Source of the DNA: Lysobacter sp.
Lineage (GTDB): Bacteria > Pseudomonadota > Gammaproteobacteria > Xanthomonadales > Xanthomonadaceae
NCBI GenBank assembly: GCA_013141175.1
Contig: JABFRN010000001.1
Span: 2,309,444-2,373,443 of the forward strand
DNA: 64,000 bases
Reading direction: 5' to 3'
Shown: piece after piece, positions 37,928 to 47,217 of the stretch
Numbering within the stretch: the first letter of the stretch is position 1
How the letters are laid out: each line of letters opens with the position of its first letter
Position numbers and translations under genes: made by a program
Notes under the pieces: model-generated
Databases searched by the model: none
Told to the model about the DNA's origin: nothing
What the model saw: only the letters and a program-made list of their open reading frames with translations

Positions 37928-38680
37928 ATGAATCGCATGCTCGTCCGTTTCCACACCACAGCCACCGCCAAAACCACGCGCCGTATCGCCCTGCTCGCGG
38001 CGCTGCTCGCGGCACTACCCGCTGCATTCGTGTCGCAAGCACAAGTGCAAGAGGCCCCGGCGAGGCAGCGCCCGTCGCCGATCGACATGCCGCTGCCGCT
38101 GCCGCAAAAAATGCTGCCATTGGGTTGCTGTCAGTGCCTCGGCGAGCAGAAAACACTGGATCTGAGCACTGGATCCAGCAATGGATGGAGCGTCGTCAGC
38201 AGTCTGACCCCGGCCATCGCCGCTGTGCCCGCGACTATCCTGACGTCGCCGCATCCTGCGTGGAATCTTCCTACCGGCGGTGCGCAATGGGTGTCGGCCG
38301 GCACCTCGGGAGCGACTGGCCTGCCTGCAGCGACCTATACGTATCGACTGCGGTTCAAAGTCCAGAAATGCACGATACCGCAGACGGTCAAATTGACGGG
38401 CATCGCCGGTGCCGACGACATTTTCAAGGTCTTCCTGGACAGCAACCCAACGCCCGTTTCCGCGTGCAGCGGCGGATGGTGCTTCAACACGCAAAACCCG
38501 ACACCATCGTTCACGGTCAATAACCTCGCGCCCGGCTCGCATGTATTGACGGTAGTCGTCGTCAATACCGGGGGACCCACCGGCATGTTCCTGAAGGCGG
38601 GGCTTGAAGGGCAGTGCCCGAAAGAACCGATCAAGTCCGATAGAGCTGCGGAGTATTCCGATAAAGCGACGGACAACTGA
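37928..38680 (+). CDS. Exported beta-sandwich-like protein with CC motif
   Basis: Protein of 250 residues from the ATG at 37928, with an AGGAGA site eight bases upstream. A signal peptide (ALLAALLAALPAAFVSQAQ) is followed by a Pro/Gln-rich segment and LPLGCCQCLGEQKTLDLSTG. The main domain (GAQWVSAGTSGATGLPAATY, TYRLRFKVQKC, LTGIAGADDIFKVFLDSNP, NLAPGSHVLTVVVVNTGGPT) has the look of galactose-binding-like or CBM-type beta-sandwiches found in secreted proteins. About seven cysteines are present. It is followed 118 bp downstream by another exported protein with a CC motif. The function is unknown; adhesion or glycan binding is a guess. Confidence 0.8.
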   Translation: MNRMLVRFHTTATAKTTRRIALLAALLAALPAAFVSQAQVQEAPARQRPSPIDMPLPLPQKMLPLGCCQCLGEQKTLDLSTGSSNGWSVVSSLTPAIAAVPATILTSPHPAWNLPTGGAQWVSAGTSGATGLPAATYTYRLRFKVQKCTIPQTVKLTGIAGADDIFKVFLDSNPTPVSACSGGWCFNTQNPTPSFTVNNLAPGSHVLTVVVVNTGGPTGMFLKAGLEGQCPKEPIKSDRAAEYSDKATDN

Positions 38681-38798
38681 TCAGCGCCTGGCACGCTATT
38701 CCCTGACACGCATCGCGCAAAGAGACTGCCGAAGAACCGTATATGCGGTTCGAAAAAAGCGGTGCTATAGGCGCGCAACAACACAAAGGATTTGGCAT

Positions 38799-40088
38799 AT
38801 GACGTTCCGTAATCTCATCACAGCGTTACTCACCGGTGCTGTATTGGCAGCAATCGCCAATCCTGCATTTTCCGCCAATCTATTCGCTAATCCGGGCTTC
38901 GAGACACCGGGAACATCAGCGGTGACCGTCAGGAATATTGACGGCTCGGCTGCCAGCGGTGCCGGAGGATGGTTGACGACTCATCCCATGGGGTCCTTTT
39001 GTGGCGGCCAGTGTCGACCGATCGAGTTGTGGTCGAACCACTACCTCGCTCCGGCATCACAAGGCGTGCAGATCATGGAGCTCAATTCGATCCAGCGGAA
39101 TATGGTGTTCCAGGCCCTTGCCATGGCTCCGGGCGATGTCTTGAACTGGAGTTTTCATCACCGCGGTCGCGGCAGCGCAACGAGCCGGGATACGATGGAA
39201 TTTCGCATCGGCATACCGTCGGGTTTGCCGGCGGGCTCCCTGCCTGCGGATGCTTACGGTTTTTCGATTGTACGCGTGGGAACCACCAACACCGGTGCGA
39301 CCAATCCGCCTGCTGGCAGCGGTACGATCAATCCTCCGGCCGCGCTCGCGAATGGTTGGGTTCGGTATTCGGGCAGCTATCAACTTCCCACGACGGCCGC
39401 CGCAGGGAATCTCAACATCGGCTTCATCGATACCGGCACGTCGGGCGGCAGTGATATGGGGAATCTTGTCGACGGTGTATCGGTGGAGAAAGCTCGTGAA
39501 GTGGATCCCTGTTGCCCGCCATGGAATCCGCAAACTCTGATCGATTCGCTGCAGTACGTCGGATCGGGCAGTATCGGCGCGCCTTATACATTGAAGCTTG
39601 CGCCATCGCCGACGACGATTCAATCCATACAGCTGTACCTCAACTACATTCATTCGATCAACGCATCGTTGACCGCCCTGCAGATTGAGTTCCAACTGTA
39701 CGATCAGGGCAACGGCGCCAACCCCCTTCCGCCGGGCAATAACGGTACCGGCGTCGGGCCGGTTTCCGGCATGGGTTTCAGCGCGAACAACACGTCCGTG
39801 AATTACCACACAAGCTACGCCGCTACGTCAACGGTGTACGTGGGGACAGCGACTCCGGGGACTTCCACCACGCCTTCGTCCTACCCGATGCAGGTTGGCA
39901 AGTGGTATTTGGTGCATACAGGCATGTGGACGGATGCCGGAAAATTCTTCCCCGACAAGTGCGCCAATAACGATGCCTATGTTCGGATTCAGGCGCTGCG
40001 GGGTGCAAAGATGGCAGAGGGCGGCTACGTTCTGCAGATCAGCAACGGTCGCAAAATCGTCAAGAGCGTACCGATTCGTTCGCGCTGA
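38799..40088 (+). CDS. Exported protein with N-terminal CBM-like domain
   Basis: Protein of 429 residues from the ATG at 38799, preceded by AAAGGA. The signal peptide ends at NPAFSA; the mature start NLFANPGFETPGTSAVTVRN is the classic opening of CBM4/9-type or discoidin-like beta-sandwiches, with QGVQIMELNSIQRNMVFQAL, LNWSFHHRGRG and NIGFIDTGTSGG continuing that fold to about residue 230. After a DPCCPPWNP joint comes a second beta-rich part (LQYVGSGSIGAPYTLKLAPS) ending near RGAKMAEGGYVLQISNGRKI. The CC motif is shared with the preceding protein. It may bind carbohydrate at the cell surface; no catalytic residues are apparent. Confidence 0.82.
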   Translation: MTFRNLITALLTGAVLAAIANPAFSANLFANPGFETPGTSAVTVRNIDGSAASGAGGWLTTHPMGSFCGGQCRPIELWSNHYLAPASQGVQIMELNSIQRNMVFQALAMAPGDVLNWSFHHRGRGSATSRDTMEFRIGIPSGLPAGSLPADAYGFSIVRVGTTNTGATNPPAGSGTINPPAALANGWVRYSGSYQLPTTAAAGNLNIGFIDTGTSGGSDMGNLVDGVSVEKAREVDPCCPPWNPQTLIDSLQYVGSGSIGAPYTLKLAPSPTTIQSIQLYLNYIHSINASLTALQIEFQLYDQGNGANPLPPGNNGTGVGPVSGMGFSANNTSVNYHTSYAATSTVYVGTATPGTSTTPSSYPMQVGKWYLVHTGMWTDAGKFFPDKCANNDAYVRIQALRGAKMAEGGYVLQISNGRKIVKSVPIRSR

Positions 40089-40138
40089 ATCTCATCGCGA
40101 ACGCTTCGGATAAGGGCATCTCAACTGTACCGCCATGT

Positions 40139-40176
40139 CGCGAGACCGCCGGATCTGTTTATTCGGCGGTCTCGCG
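40139..40176. terminator. 13-bp perfect hairpin downstream of 38799-40088
   Basis: CGCGAGACCGCCG (40139-40151) and CGGCGGTCTCGCG (40164-40176) form a perfect 13-bp stem with a 12-nt loop between two convergent genes. No T-run follows, so it is a terminator-like or processing structure. Its right arm overlaps the hydrolase tail fragment. Confidence 0.5.
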
Positions 40177-40227
40177 CAACGCCAACGCCCCCAATTTCGA
40201 ATACAGCGTTTCGGCCAATCCCGACGG
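40159..40227 (-). pseudogene. Displaced 3' end of an acetyl-CoA hydrolase gene
   Basis: Minus-strand codons here read PSGLAETLYSKLGALALRET, then Ala, Glu and stop. The end of the complete gene at 41417-43396 reads PSGLGETLYAKLVALALRET, then Ala, Ala and stop. The match is 18 of 22 residues and 54 of 69 bases, with most changes in third positions. Upstream the frame has stops within three codons, so only this tail remains. It lies just past the gene at 40275-41417, which is thus bracketed by two copies of the hydrolase tail. Confidence 0.85.
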
Positions 40228-40274
40228 AAGTTAGTTTCAATCAGCGCCAGCGTAATCGATGCGTCGGGCGTGCT

Positions 40275-41417
40275 TCATGGCTTCGCCTCGTTGTCTTCGC
40301 AATCCGTGCTTCCGGCGTTCGCTGTTTCGTCAGTCAGGATCGACAGCCGTTCGGCACGCCATTGATCGGTGCCACGTGCTTCGCCTGCCAGCAGCAGATC
40401 ATCGCCCAACCATGCCAGCACCGGTCGTGAGCCCTGATGCCCTGTGTCGACATCCCAGACGCGGATGCAGCGGGTTTCGCGCGGATCGTCGAGCGTCGAC
40501 AGTGCGATGCGATCGCCGCGCCAGCGCGCGATCCGGTCCTGTGCATCCATCGCAATCGCATCTGCCGGCGTCGATCCCGGATTGCCGATCGTACCGAGCA
40601 GCCTGCCCTGCTTGAGATCGACATCGAAGATCGTGCCGTTGTCCGTTTCGATCAGCAACCGCTGACCGTCGGCCGACAGCGCGGCGGTCTGTGCGACCGA
40701 CGATTCCGGCAGCGCAATCGCCGGCAGCGTTTTCTGCCGCGCGAAATCGTAACGCGCCACTTCTTTCGCGCCGATGCCATGGCTGCTGCGGACGGCGACC
40801 AGGACATCCTGATCCTGCCACAGCAGATCGGCCACATCGGAGATCGCAAGACGCCATGTCTCGAAAGGCGGTTCCATCCATTCCTCGCGTCGGCCATCCT
40901 TCATGGCGGTAACGCGCAACCGGTCGTAATCGATCGTTGCCAGCCATCGGCCGGATGGACTGAGCGCGGTGCCGTGCACGCCGCCAGGCAGATCCTTCGG
41001 TTGGCTCGTGGCGCCGTGTCCCGCAGACGTTGCATTCGCGGGCTCGTCGAACACGCGCGTAACCGTGCGGATGGCGGTGTCGTCGTTGCGGTCGGGGTCG
41101 CCGACGAGCACCGATCGCATGTCGAAGTCCCAGGCCAGACTGTACAAACGCCGCTCGGGCAAGCGATAGCTTTCCTTCAGCGTGCCGTGTCCGGCGTCGA
41201 AGATCAGGATCGGACCCCACGTGTCGCTCACGGCCAGCAGCGATCCGTCCGGCGACAACGCTTGCGATACCGTCGCGGGCATGGGCAGCAGGATTTCCCA
41301 TTCGGCGGCCTGCGCGCTCGATGCGCAGACGAATGACAGGCCGGCGAGCGAGAGGCTGCCAATGCAGAGCCATGTCCGTGGACGACGGCCGCGATCGTTC
41401 GCGGATCTTCCAGGCAT
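40275..41417 (-). CDS. Exported beta-propeller (WD40-like) protein
   Basis: Protein of 380 residues from the ATG at 41415-41417, which overlaps the stop of the hydrolase gene by one base (TAATG). The signal peptide is CIGSLSLAGLSFVCASSAQA; the mature part shows about six propeller blades with repeating phrases such as VSQALSPDGSLLAVSDTWGP, VHGTALSPSGRWLATIDYDR and AQTAALSADGQRLLIETDNG. The pattern of SPDG and a hydrophobic strand is typical of WD40/YVTN-like propellers. No enzyme motif is seen. Translational coupling suggests co-expression with the hydrolase gene. It may be a recent insertion, since the 3' end of the hydrolase gene is repeated beyond it. Confidence 0.82.
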   Translation of the reverse strand: MPGRSANDRGRRPRTWLCIGSLSLAGLSFVCASSAQAAEWEILLPMPATVSQALSPDGSLLAVSDTWGPILIFDAGHGTLKESYRLPERRLYSLAWDFDMRSVLVGDPDRNDDTAIRTVTRVFDEPANATSAGHGATSQPKDLPGGVHGTALSPSGRWLATIDYDRLRVTAMKDGRREEWMEPPFETWRLAISDVADLLWQDQDVLVAVRSSHGIGAKEVARYDFARQKTLPAIALPESSVAQTAALSADGQRLLIETDNGTIFDVDLKQGRLLGTIGNPGSTPADAIAMDAQDRIARWRGDRIALSTLDDPRETRCIRVWDVDTGHQGSRPVLAWLGDDLLLAGEARGTDQWRAERLSILTDETANAGSTDCEDNEAKP

Positions 41418-43396
41418 TACGCAGCCGTTTCCCGCAACGCCAACGCCACCAGCTTCGCGTACAGCGTTTCGCCCAGCCCGGACGGATTCGCGTAACCCAT
41501 CCGCGCCACTGCTTCGAGATCTTCCGTCGATGACGCGCGCGCGCCGATCGACGCGCGCGCGATCGTTTTCAGCTTCGTCGCACGGGTCGCGGTATTCGCT
41601 TTCAGCCAGGTCAGCGCTTTGACCAAGCGCTGTTCGACCGGCGTGAAATCGCTGCCCAGCGGGTAGTCGGGCAAGATGCCGTCGCGGCGCAGCGGCGCCA
41701 GCGCGGACTGCAGGCGTTCCGGTGTATTGCGACCGGACAGTCTGAATTTCACCAACTGGTCGTAGAGCTTGCCGTTGTGGTTGGCGGTGCCCAGCAGCGC
41801 GTGCTGGAAGCGGCTGTCGGCGATCGCCGCCATCGCCTGCACGCAGTCCTCGTCGCAGGCGCCGTGGACATCGGCGATGCCGTATTCGCTGACGTAGACA
41901 TCGCGCAGATGGCGCGGAATGGTGCTGTGCCCATAATTCCAGACGATGCTGGAGATCGCGGGGCAGCCCGGTTCCTCGCGGGTCGCGCGCAGCATCAGTA
42001 CCGATCGCGCCTCGGGCAGCGCATGCGCCATCGCCACGAAGTTGTATTGGCCGCCCACGCCCGAGACCACGCGGCCATCGGCAAGACCGTCCGATACCGC
42101 CGCGCCCAGCGCGGTCGCCATCATGCAGGTGTTGAAGAATCGCGCATCGTGCCGCTGCACGCGCTCCAGGGTTTCGCGTCCGCCGTAGAGTTCGTTGACT
42201 TCGCTGACCCGGCGCATGCCGATGGCGCGCTGCCCGGCTTCGTCCAGCCCGCGCAGCCAGTCGTAGAACTCGTGCGATCCCAGATAGAACGCGCCGTGCA
42301 GGTATTCGCCCTCGCGTTCGATGCGCTCGCGATCGGCGTCGCTGGCGCTGCCATCGTTGATCCGCCGCATCAGCGGTTCGTCGTCGACCACCTTGCGTCG
42401 CAGCACGCCGCCCTGCACCAGCTTGCGGAAGCCTTCGTTGATCATTTCGCTGCAGCCGTACAGGCCATGCTCGAATGCATCCAGCCCGCCGCTGGCGATC
42501 ACCGCCGGGTTTCGTTCGATCTCAGGATCCAGCGCCTGCAGCACGCGTCGGTATGCGGCGTTGTCGGTGTGGCGCAGGACCAGCGCATGACACAGCGCGT
42601 CGGCCAATGCGCCGATGCCGATCTGCAGCGTGCCGCCGTCGCGCACCAGGGTGCTGGCGTAGAACCCGATCGCGTATTCGGCGTCGGCCACCGGCTGCCG
42701 AGGCAGCGCGAACAGTTTCGGATACGGCCCCGGCGGGGTCAGCACGATGTCGAAGAAATCGGCGTCGACCGCCGCGCCGTTGTCCAGCCACGGCAATTCC
42801 GGATCGACTTCGGCCACCATCAGCGGTCGCGGCAGGCCGCGCGCGAGGATCGCGTCGATCGCATCGAAAGTCAGGTCGGTGTTGGACGACAGCGACAGCC
42901 GCGAGCCATCGGCGTTCGCAGCGACTTTCTGCACCAGGCAATTGACGCCGCGTTCGGCGATGGCGCGCGCGACATGCGTGTAGTTGAGGCTGGCGTAGCG
43001 CGACTGCGCCTGGCGCGAGCGCAGCAGCGCACCGGACTGCATGTAGAACTCTTCGATCTCGATATGCGCCGGCAATGCATCGCGCTTCTGCGCCTGCACA
43101 TAGGCGAGGCGCGGGAAGTCGTCGCCGAAATGACGGGTCACGAACGGCGCCAGGAACCGCTTCTGCAGATCGTTCGCCGGAACCGGCGGATCCAGCGACA
43201 GCGCGGTGTACAGATGCAGCGCGCGCGACGGGTCTTTTTCCACCCGCGCGTACAGCGCATTGAGCAGCCGGTGCGGCTTGCCGATGCCCAGCGGCGCGGC
43301 CACGTGCAGCGGGCCATCGATGCTGGCGAGGAGGGTTTCGACCGCGTCGTCGAGGTGGTCGAGGCGATGGGGCTGGGGGGCGTGCGGACTGGTCAT
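41417..43396 (-). CDS. Acetyl-CoA hydrolase/transferase family protein
   Basis: Cytoplasmic enzyme of 659 residues from the ATG at 43394-43396 (MTSPHAPQPHRLDHLDDAVE); an in-frame start further upstream adds little. It shows LGIGKPHRLLNALYARV near the start, PELPWLDNGAAVDADFFDIV, IGIGALADALCHALVLR, a large insert, and the C-terminal AcetylCoA_hyd_C part with VSGVGGQYNFVAMAHALPEA and VYVSEYGIADVHG. The last parts are characteristic of acetyl-CoA hydrolase and 4-hydroxybutyrate CoA-transferase; the length over 600 residues fits the longer proteobacterial group. Whether it hydrolyses acetyl-CoA or transfers CoA cannot be told. It is followed with one-base overlap by the beta-propeller gene. Confidence 0.88.
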   Translation of the reverse strand: MTSPHAPQPHRLDHLDDAVETLLASIDGPLHVAAPLGIGKPHRLLNALYARVEKDPSRALHLYTALSLDPPVPANDLQKRFLAPFVTRHFGDDFPRLAYVQAQKRDALPAHIEIEEFYMQSGALLRSRQAQSRYASLNYTHVARAIAERGVNCLVQKVAANADGSRLSLSSNTDLTFDAIDAILARGLPRPLMVAEVDPELPWLDNGAAVDADFFDIVLTPPGPYPKLFALPRQPVADAEYAIGFYASTLVRDGGTLQIGIGALADALCHALVLRHTDNAAYRRVLQALDPEIERNPAVIASGGLDAFEHGLYGCSEMINEGFRKLVQGGVLRRKVVDDEPLMRRINDGSASDADRERIEREGEYLHGAFYLGSHEFYDWLRGLDEAGQRAIGMRRVSEVNELYGGRETLERVQRHDARFFNTCMMATALGAAVSDGLADGRVVSGVGGQYNFVAMAHALPEARSVLMLRATREEPGCPAISSIVWNYGHSTIPRHLRDVYVSEYGIADVHGACDEDCVQAMAAIADSRFQHALLGTANHNGKLYDQLVKFRLSGRNTPERLQSALAPLRRDGILPDYPLGSDFTPVEQRLVKALTWLKANTATRATKLKTIARASIGARASSTEDLEAVARMGYANPSGLGETLYAKLVALALRETAA

Positions 43397-43456
43397 GGCG
43401 ACATCATCGCGCGGTTTGAGTCGGGTTGCCCCGGCCATGATCAAAAAAATCCACGA

Positions 43457-44206
43457 TCAGGGCAGCAGCAACTTCCCCGCCGCGATCAACAACACCACGC
43501 CGAGTGCGTAGCGCAGGCCGCGCACCGGCAACCATTTCAGCCCGAGCTGCGTACCGATCAGCGCACCCACCGCCACCGCGCCCAGCCACAGCGGCAGCAT
43601 CGCCGGCAGCGTCTGTTCCGACTGCAGCAGACCGGTCAGTGCGGTCAGCGAGTTGATCCAGACGAAGGCGACCGAGGTGCCGCTGGCTTCGCGGGTGGGC
43701 ATCCAGCGTGCGAACAGCAGCAGCGGGGTGAGGAAGATCGCGCCGCCGGTGCCGGTGAGTCCGGAGAGCATGCCGATGATGCCGCCGACAAGCAGGCCGA
43801 TGATCCAGGGTACCTGTCGATCGCTGGCTTGAAGATCTTCCGCTTCGGCGCGTGCGGCCGAACGGAAGACGCCGACCGCCGCGACCAGCAGTACGCCCGC
43901 CAGCAGCATCGAATAGCTTTCTTTCGGCAGTTTGATCTGCGCCGCGAAAAAAGCGGCCGGGGCCGAGGCGAGTACGAACGGCAGGATGTTGCGCCAGCGC
44001 ACGAAGCCGCTGCGCCAGAAACGGAACAGGCCGATACCGCCGACCAGCAGATTCAGCGTGAGCGCGGTGGGGCGCATGTGTTCCGGCGCCAGACCGACCA
44101 GCGCCATCGCTGCCAGATAACCGCTGGCGCCCGCGTGGCCGACCGACGAATAGAGGGTGGCGACCAGCAGGAACAGCGCCGCGAGCAGGACCGCGTCGCC
44201 GCTCAA
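43457..44206 (-). CDS. TauE/SafE family sulfite exporter-like permease
   Basis: Inner-membrane protein of 249 residues with about eight helices. The TauE/SafE repeats are visible as SSVGHAGASGYLAAMALVG with RPTALTLNLLVGGIGLFRF in the first half, and GMLSGLTGTGGAIFLTPLLL with ASGTSVAFVWINSLTALTG in the second. Members export sulfite, sulfoacetate or related anions. The best start is a TTG at 44204-44206, which overlaps the stop of the nuclease gene (TTGA); no ATG or GTG fits before the first helix. Coupled translation with the nuclease gene is likely. Confidence 0.88.
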   Translation of the reverse strand: MSGDAVLLAALFLLVATLYSSVGHAGASGYLAAMALVGLAPEHMRPTALTLNLLVGGIGLFRFWRSGFVRWRNILPFVLASAPAAFFAAQIKLPKESYSMLLAGVLLVAAVGVFRSAARAEAEDLQASDRQVPWIIGLLVGGIIGMLSGLTGTGGAIFLTPLLLFARWMPTREASGTSVAFVWINSLTALTGLLQSEQTLPAMLPLWLGAVAVGALIGTQLGLKWLPVRGLRYALGVVLLIAAGKLLLP

Positions 44207-45066
44207 GGTTTGCCGGCTCCGGCTTTCAATGCATCGTTGAGCAGCGCAGCAAGGCGATGCCCGGCGATCCGCAATTGTTCGTCGGCGGTGGGGCGCCAGC
44301 GCGAGAAATACGCCGGTTCGATCTTCGGCTTCGACGGATAGAAGCCATCGCGCAGAACGATCCTGCACGACGCCTCGGTCCAGGCGGCGGGGTCGTCGAT
44401 ACCGGTGCGCGCCCATGCAGGCAGCGGCATGCGCTGCAGATGTTGCAGATAGCGGCGCTCGTTCATCCGCGCGGACGCGATGACTTCGCCATCCCAGAGC
44501 CAATGCAGATTGGTGCCCTTGCCGTCGAGCTGGATCTGGATCGTGTTGCCGCCGCGATCGCGGGCGTAACCGGCATGCAGCGGCTGGTGCGCGTCGCCGA
44601 CGAAATGCACGAGGAACTTCAGCGCCTGCGCGCGCACCGCAGCGGGCTGCCGACGGTCGGCGAGCAGATCGCGCTGACGGGCGATGGCCTCGATCAGGCA
44701 ATCGCCATCGGGACAATCCACCGGCGCGCGATAGCGGCAGTCGTCTTCGGCCAGATTGACGTAATGCCAGCGCGCGGAACGTTTGCCGAGATTCGGGTCG
44801 TGCTCGCGCAGGTCATCGGCCCAGTTGGCGACGCCGGCCAACGTGGGCTCGGCTTCGCCGCGCAGCAGTCGTGCGATTTCGGCGCGGGCCTGTGGGGTGA
44901 GTTCGCCGCTGGCCAGCGCGGCCACCAGGCGATGGCCTTTCGGCCCCCAGGCATGCGCGGCTGTGGGCAGGAGCACCGCCAGCAGCAGAACGATGGCGGC
45001 CCCGGGCCGTGGATGCGATGCGTGTGGGCGGGACGATGCGCCGCCGAAAAAAAAGAAACGGATCAT
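44203..45066 (-). CDS. S1/P1 family zinc-dependent nuclease (exported)
   Basis: Protein of 287 residues from the ATG at 45064-45066. A signal peptide ends at AAHA, and the mature chain starts with Trp (WGPKGHRLVA), which in this family binds zinc through its amino group. The other ligands fit: His in GPKGHR, Asp in NWADDLR, His in WHYVNL, His/Asp/His in HFVGDAHQPLHAG, and His/Asp in LHWLWDGEVI. It should cleave single-stranded DNA or RNA (3'-nucleotidase activity is also known) in the periplasm or outside the cell. It is the first gene of a probable operon with the TauE/SafE permease. Confidence 0.93.
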   Translation of the reverse strand: MIRFFFFGGASSRPHASHPRPGAAIVLLLAVLLPTAAHAWGPKGHRLVAALASGELTPQARAEIARLLRGEAEPTLAGVANWADDLREHDPNLGKRSARWHYVNLAEDDCRYRAPVDCPDGDCLIEAIARQRDLLADRRQPAAVRAQALKFLVHFVGDAHQPLHAGYARDRGGNTIQIQLDGKGTNLHWLWDGEVIASARMNERRYLQHLQRMPLPAWARTGIDDPAAWTEASCRIVLRDGFYPSKPKIEPAYFSRWRPTADEQLRIAGHRLAALLNDALKAGAGKP

Positions 45067-45157
45067 GTGGTGGAGAGTAGCCCACATGACCCGTTTCTGC
45101 AGTTGCACTGGTGCTGCCTGTTGCCCCGGTGTCGACCGGGGCGCAGGGGTGTTGCGA

Positions 45158-45778
45158 TCAGAACTTGAAGACGTACGCCGCGCCGTAGACCAGCGGGTCG
45201 ATGTTCACGGTGCCGATGTCGGCGCCGTCGAGCTTGGCATCGGTGTCGATGTCCATCCAGCGCGCATCGACGCGGATCGAACCCTTCTCGCTGACCGCGA
45301 AATCGATACCGGCGTGCACGGCCAGACCGAAGGAATCGTCGAGTTCCAGATCGCTGCCGGCCAGCGCGCCGCTGGTGCCGGTGCTGAAGAAGCGGGTGTA
45401 ATTCACGCCGAGGCCGACGAACGGCTTCACGTTGTTGCCGCCGAAGTGGTACTGCAGCGACACGGTCGGCGGCAGGTGCTTGGTCGAACCGACCCTGCCC
45501 AGGCCGACGATGTCGACGTCATGCTGGAACGGCAGCGCGGCGAGCACTTCGATACCGAGGTTGTCGCGCACGAAGTATTCGGCGGTGATGGTCGGACGGA
45601 CGCTGCTGCCGACTTCGACATCGAGCGTGCCGTTGACGACGCTGCCGTTGTCGGATTTCGGGTTGACCTGATGGGCGCCGACGCCGAAGGTCCACTCACC
45701 GGCCTGTTGGGCGAAAGCGGGAGCGGCGACACCGCCGAGAACGAGGGCGAGGGCGAGCGGAGCGAAACGGTGAATCAT
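45158..45778 (-). CDS. ompW: OmpW family outer-membrane protein
   Basis: Eight-stranded beta-barrel of 206 residues. The signal peptide is RFAPLALALVLGGVAAPAFA; the mature part shows WTFGVGAHQVNPKSDNG, then EYFVRDNLGIEVLAALPFQH, HLPPTVSLQYHFGG, VKPFVGLGVNYTRFF and the C-terminal strand ending YGAAYVFKF with a terminal Phe for barrel assembly. These are standard OmpW landmarks. The natural role is small-molecule or stress-related transport and is not settled. It is on the minus strand, divergent from gapA, with 259 bp between the starts. A perfect 8-bp hairpin (45123-45142, loop GTCG) lies downstream. Confidence 0.93.
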   Translation of the reverse strand: MIHRFAPLALALVLGGVAAPAFAQQAGEWTFGVGAHQVNPKSDNGSVVNGTLDVEVGSSVRPTITAEYFVRDNLGIEVLAALPFQHDVDIVGLGRVGSTKHLPPTVSLQYHFGGNNVKPFVGLGVNYTRFFSTGTSGALAGSDLELDDSFGLAVHAGIDFAVSEKGSIRVDARWMDIDTDAKLDGADIGTVNIDPLVYGAAYVFKF

Positions 45779-45989
45779 GGGAATGCCTCCTGGGCAGTAG
45801 ATGTCTGACGTACCGGATTGGCCGGCAGTATCAGGCGCCTTTCCGGGCGCGGTTTGAGAATGATCAATTTTTTAACAAATGAACAGCAGACGAGGCCTGC
45901 GGGGCGGGTTCGATCCCCGGATATCTGCCCGCCGTCACATCATCGGCGCCCAGGCCACGTCTTCGGCGTCCTCCGGGATGATCCGCTAA

Positions 45990-47042
<1,053 letters not shown>

Positions 47043-47063
47043 GCAACGCGGGGATTGGGTAGG

Positions 47064-47090
47064 GTGGGGTGAGCGTAGCGAACCCCACCA
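47064..47090. repeat. Palindromic repeat with GCGTAGCG loop
   Basis: The arms GGTGGGGT and ACCCCACC (8 bp, perfect) flank the 11-nt loop GAGCGTAGCGA. It is a member of the hairpin family also seen near 6911, 7013, 50650, 52451 and 54465. Confidence 0.7.
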
Positions 47091-47125
47091 TCGGCAAACC
47101 CCAACATCGCAGCCTGTTTGTCACG

Positions 47126-47157
47126 AAAGCGCCTTAGGGCGCTTTTGTGTTTTTTTT
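47126..47157 (+). terminator. Rho-independent terminator of gapA
   Basis: The stem AAAGCGCC / GGCGCTTT with loop TTAG (47126-47145) is followed by TGTGTTTTTTTT. It also marks the end of GC-rich core DNA before the AT-rich gene that follows. Confidence 0.9.
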
Positions 47158-47217
47158 GGGTGGGATAGTGGTTATGTGCCTAATCTTTAGTGGCAACCAT
47201 TGTGTAAATGGCAGCAG

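Noticed and set aside
37389-37931. A 180-codon plus-strand open frame before the gene at 37928
   Set aside because: No ribosome site, no family resemblance, overlaps the promoter and start of the next gene, and has an unnatural composition.
45898-45925. GGGTTCGATCCCCGG resembles a tRNA T-arm upstream of gapA
   Set aside because: No acceptor, anticodon or D arm can be folded around it, so it is not a tRNA gene.
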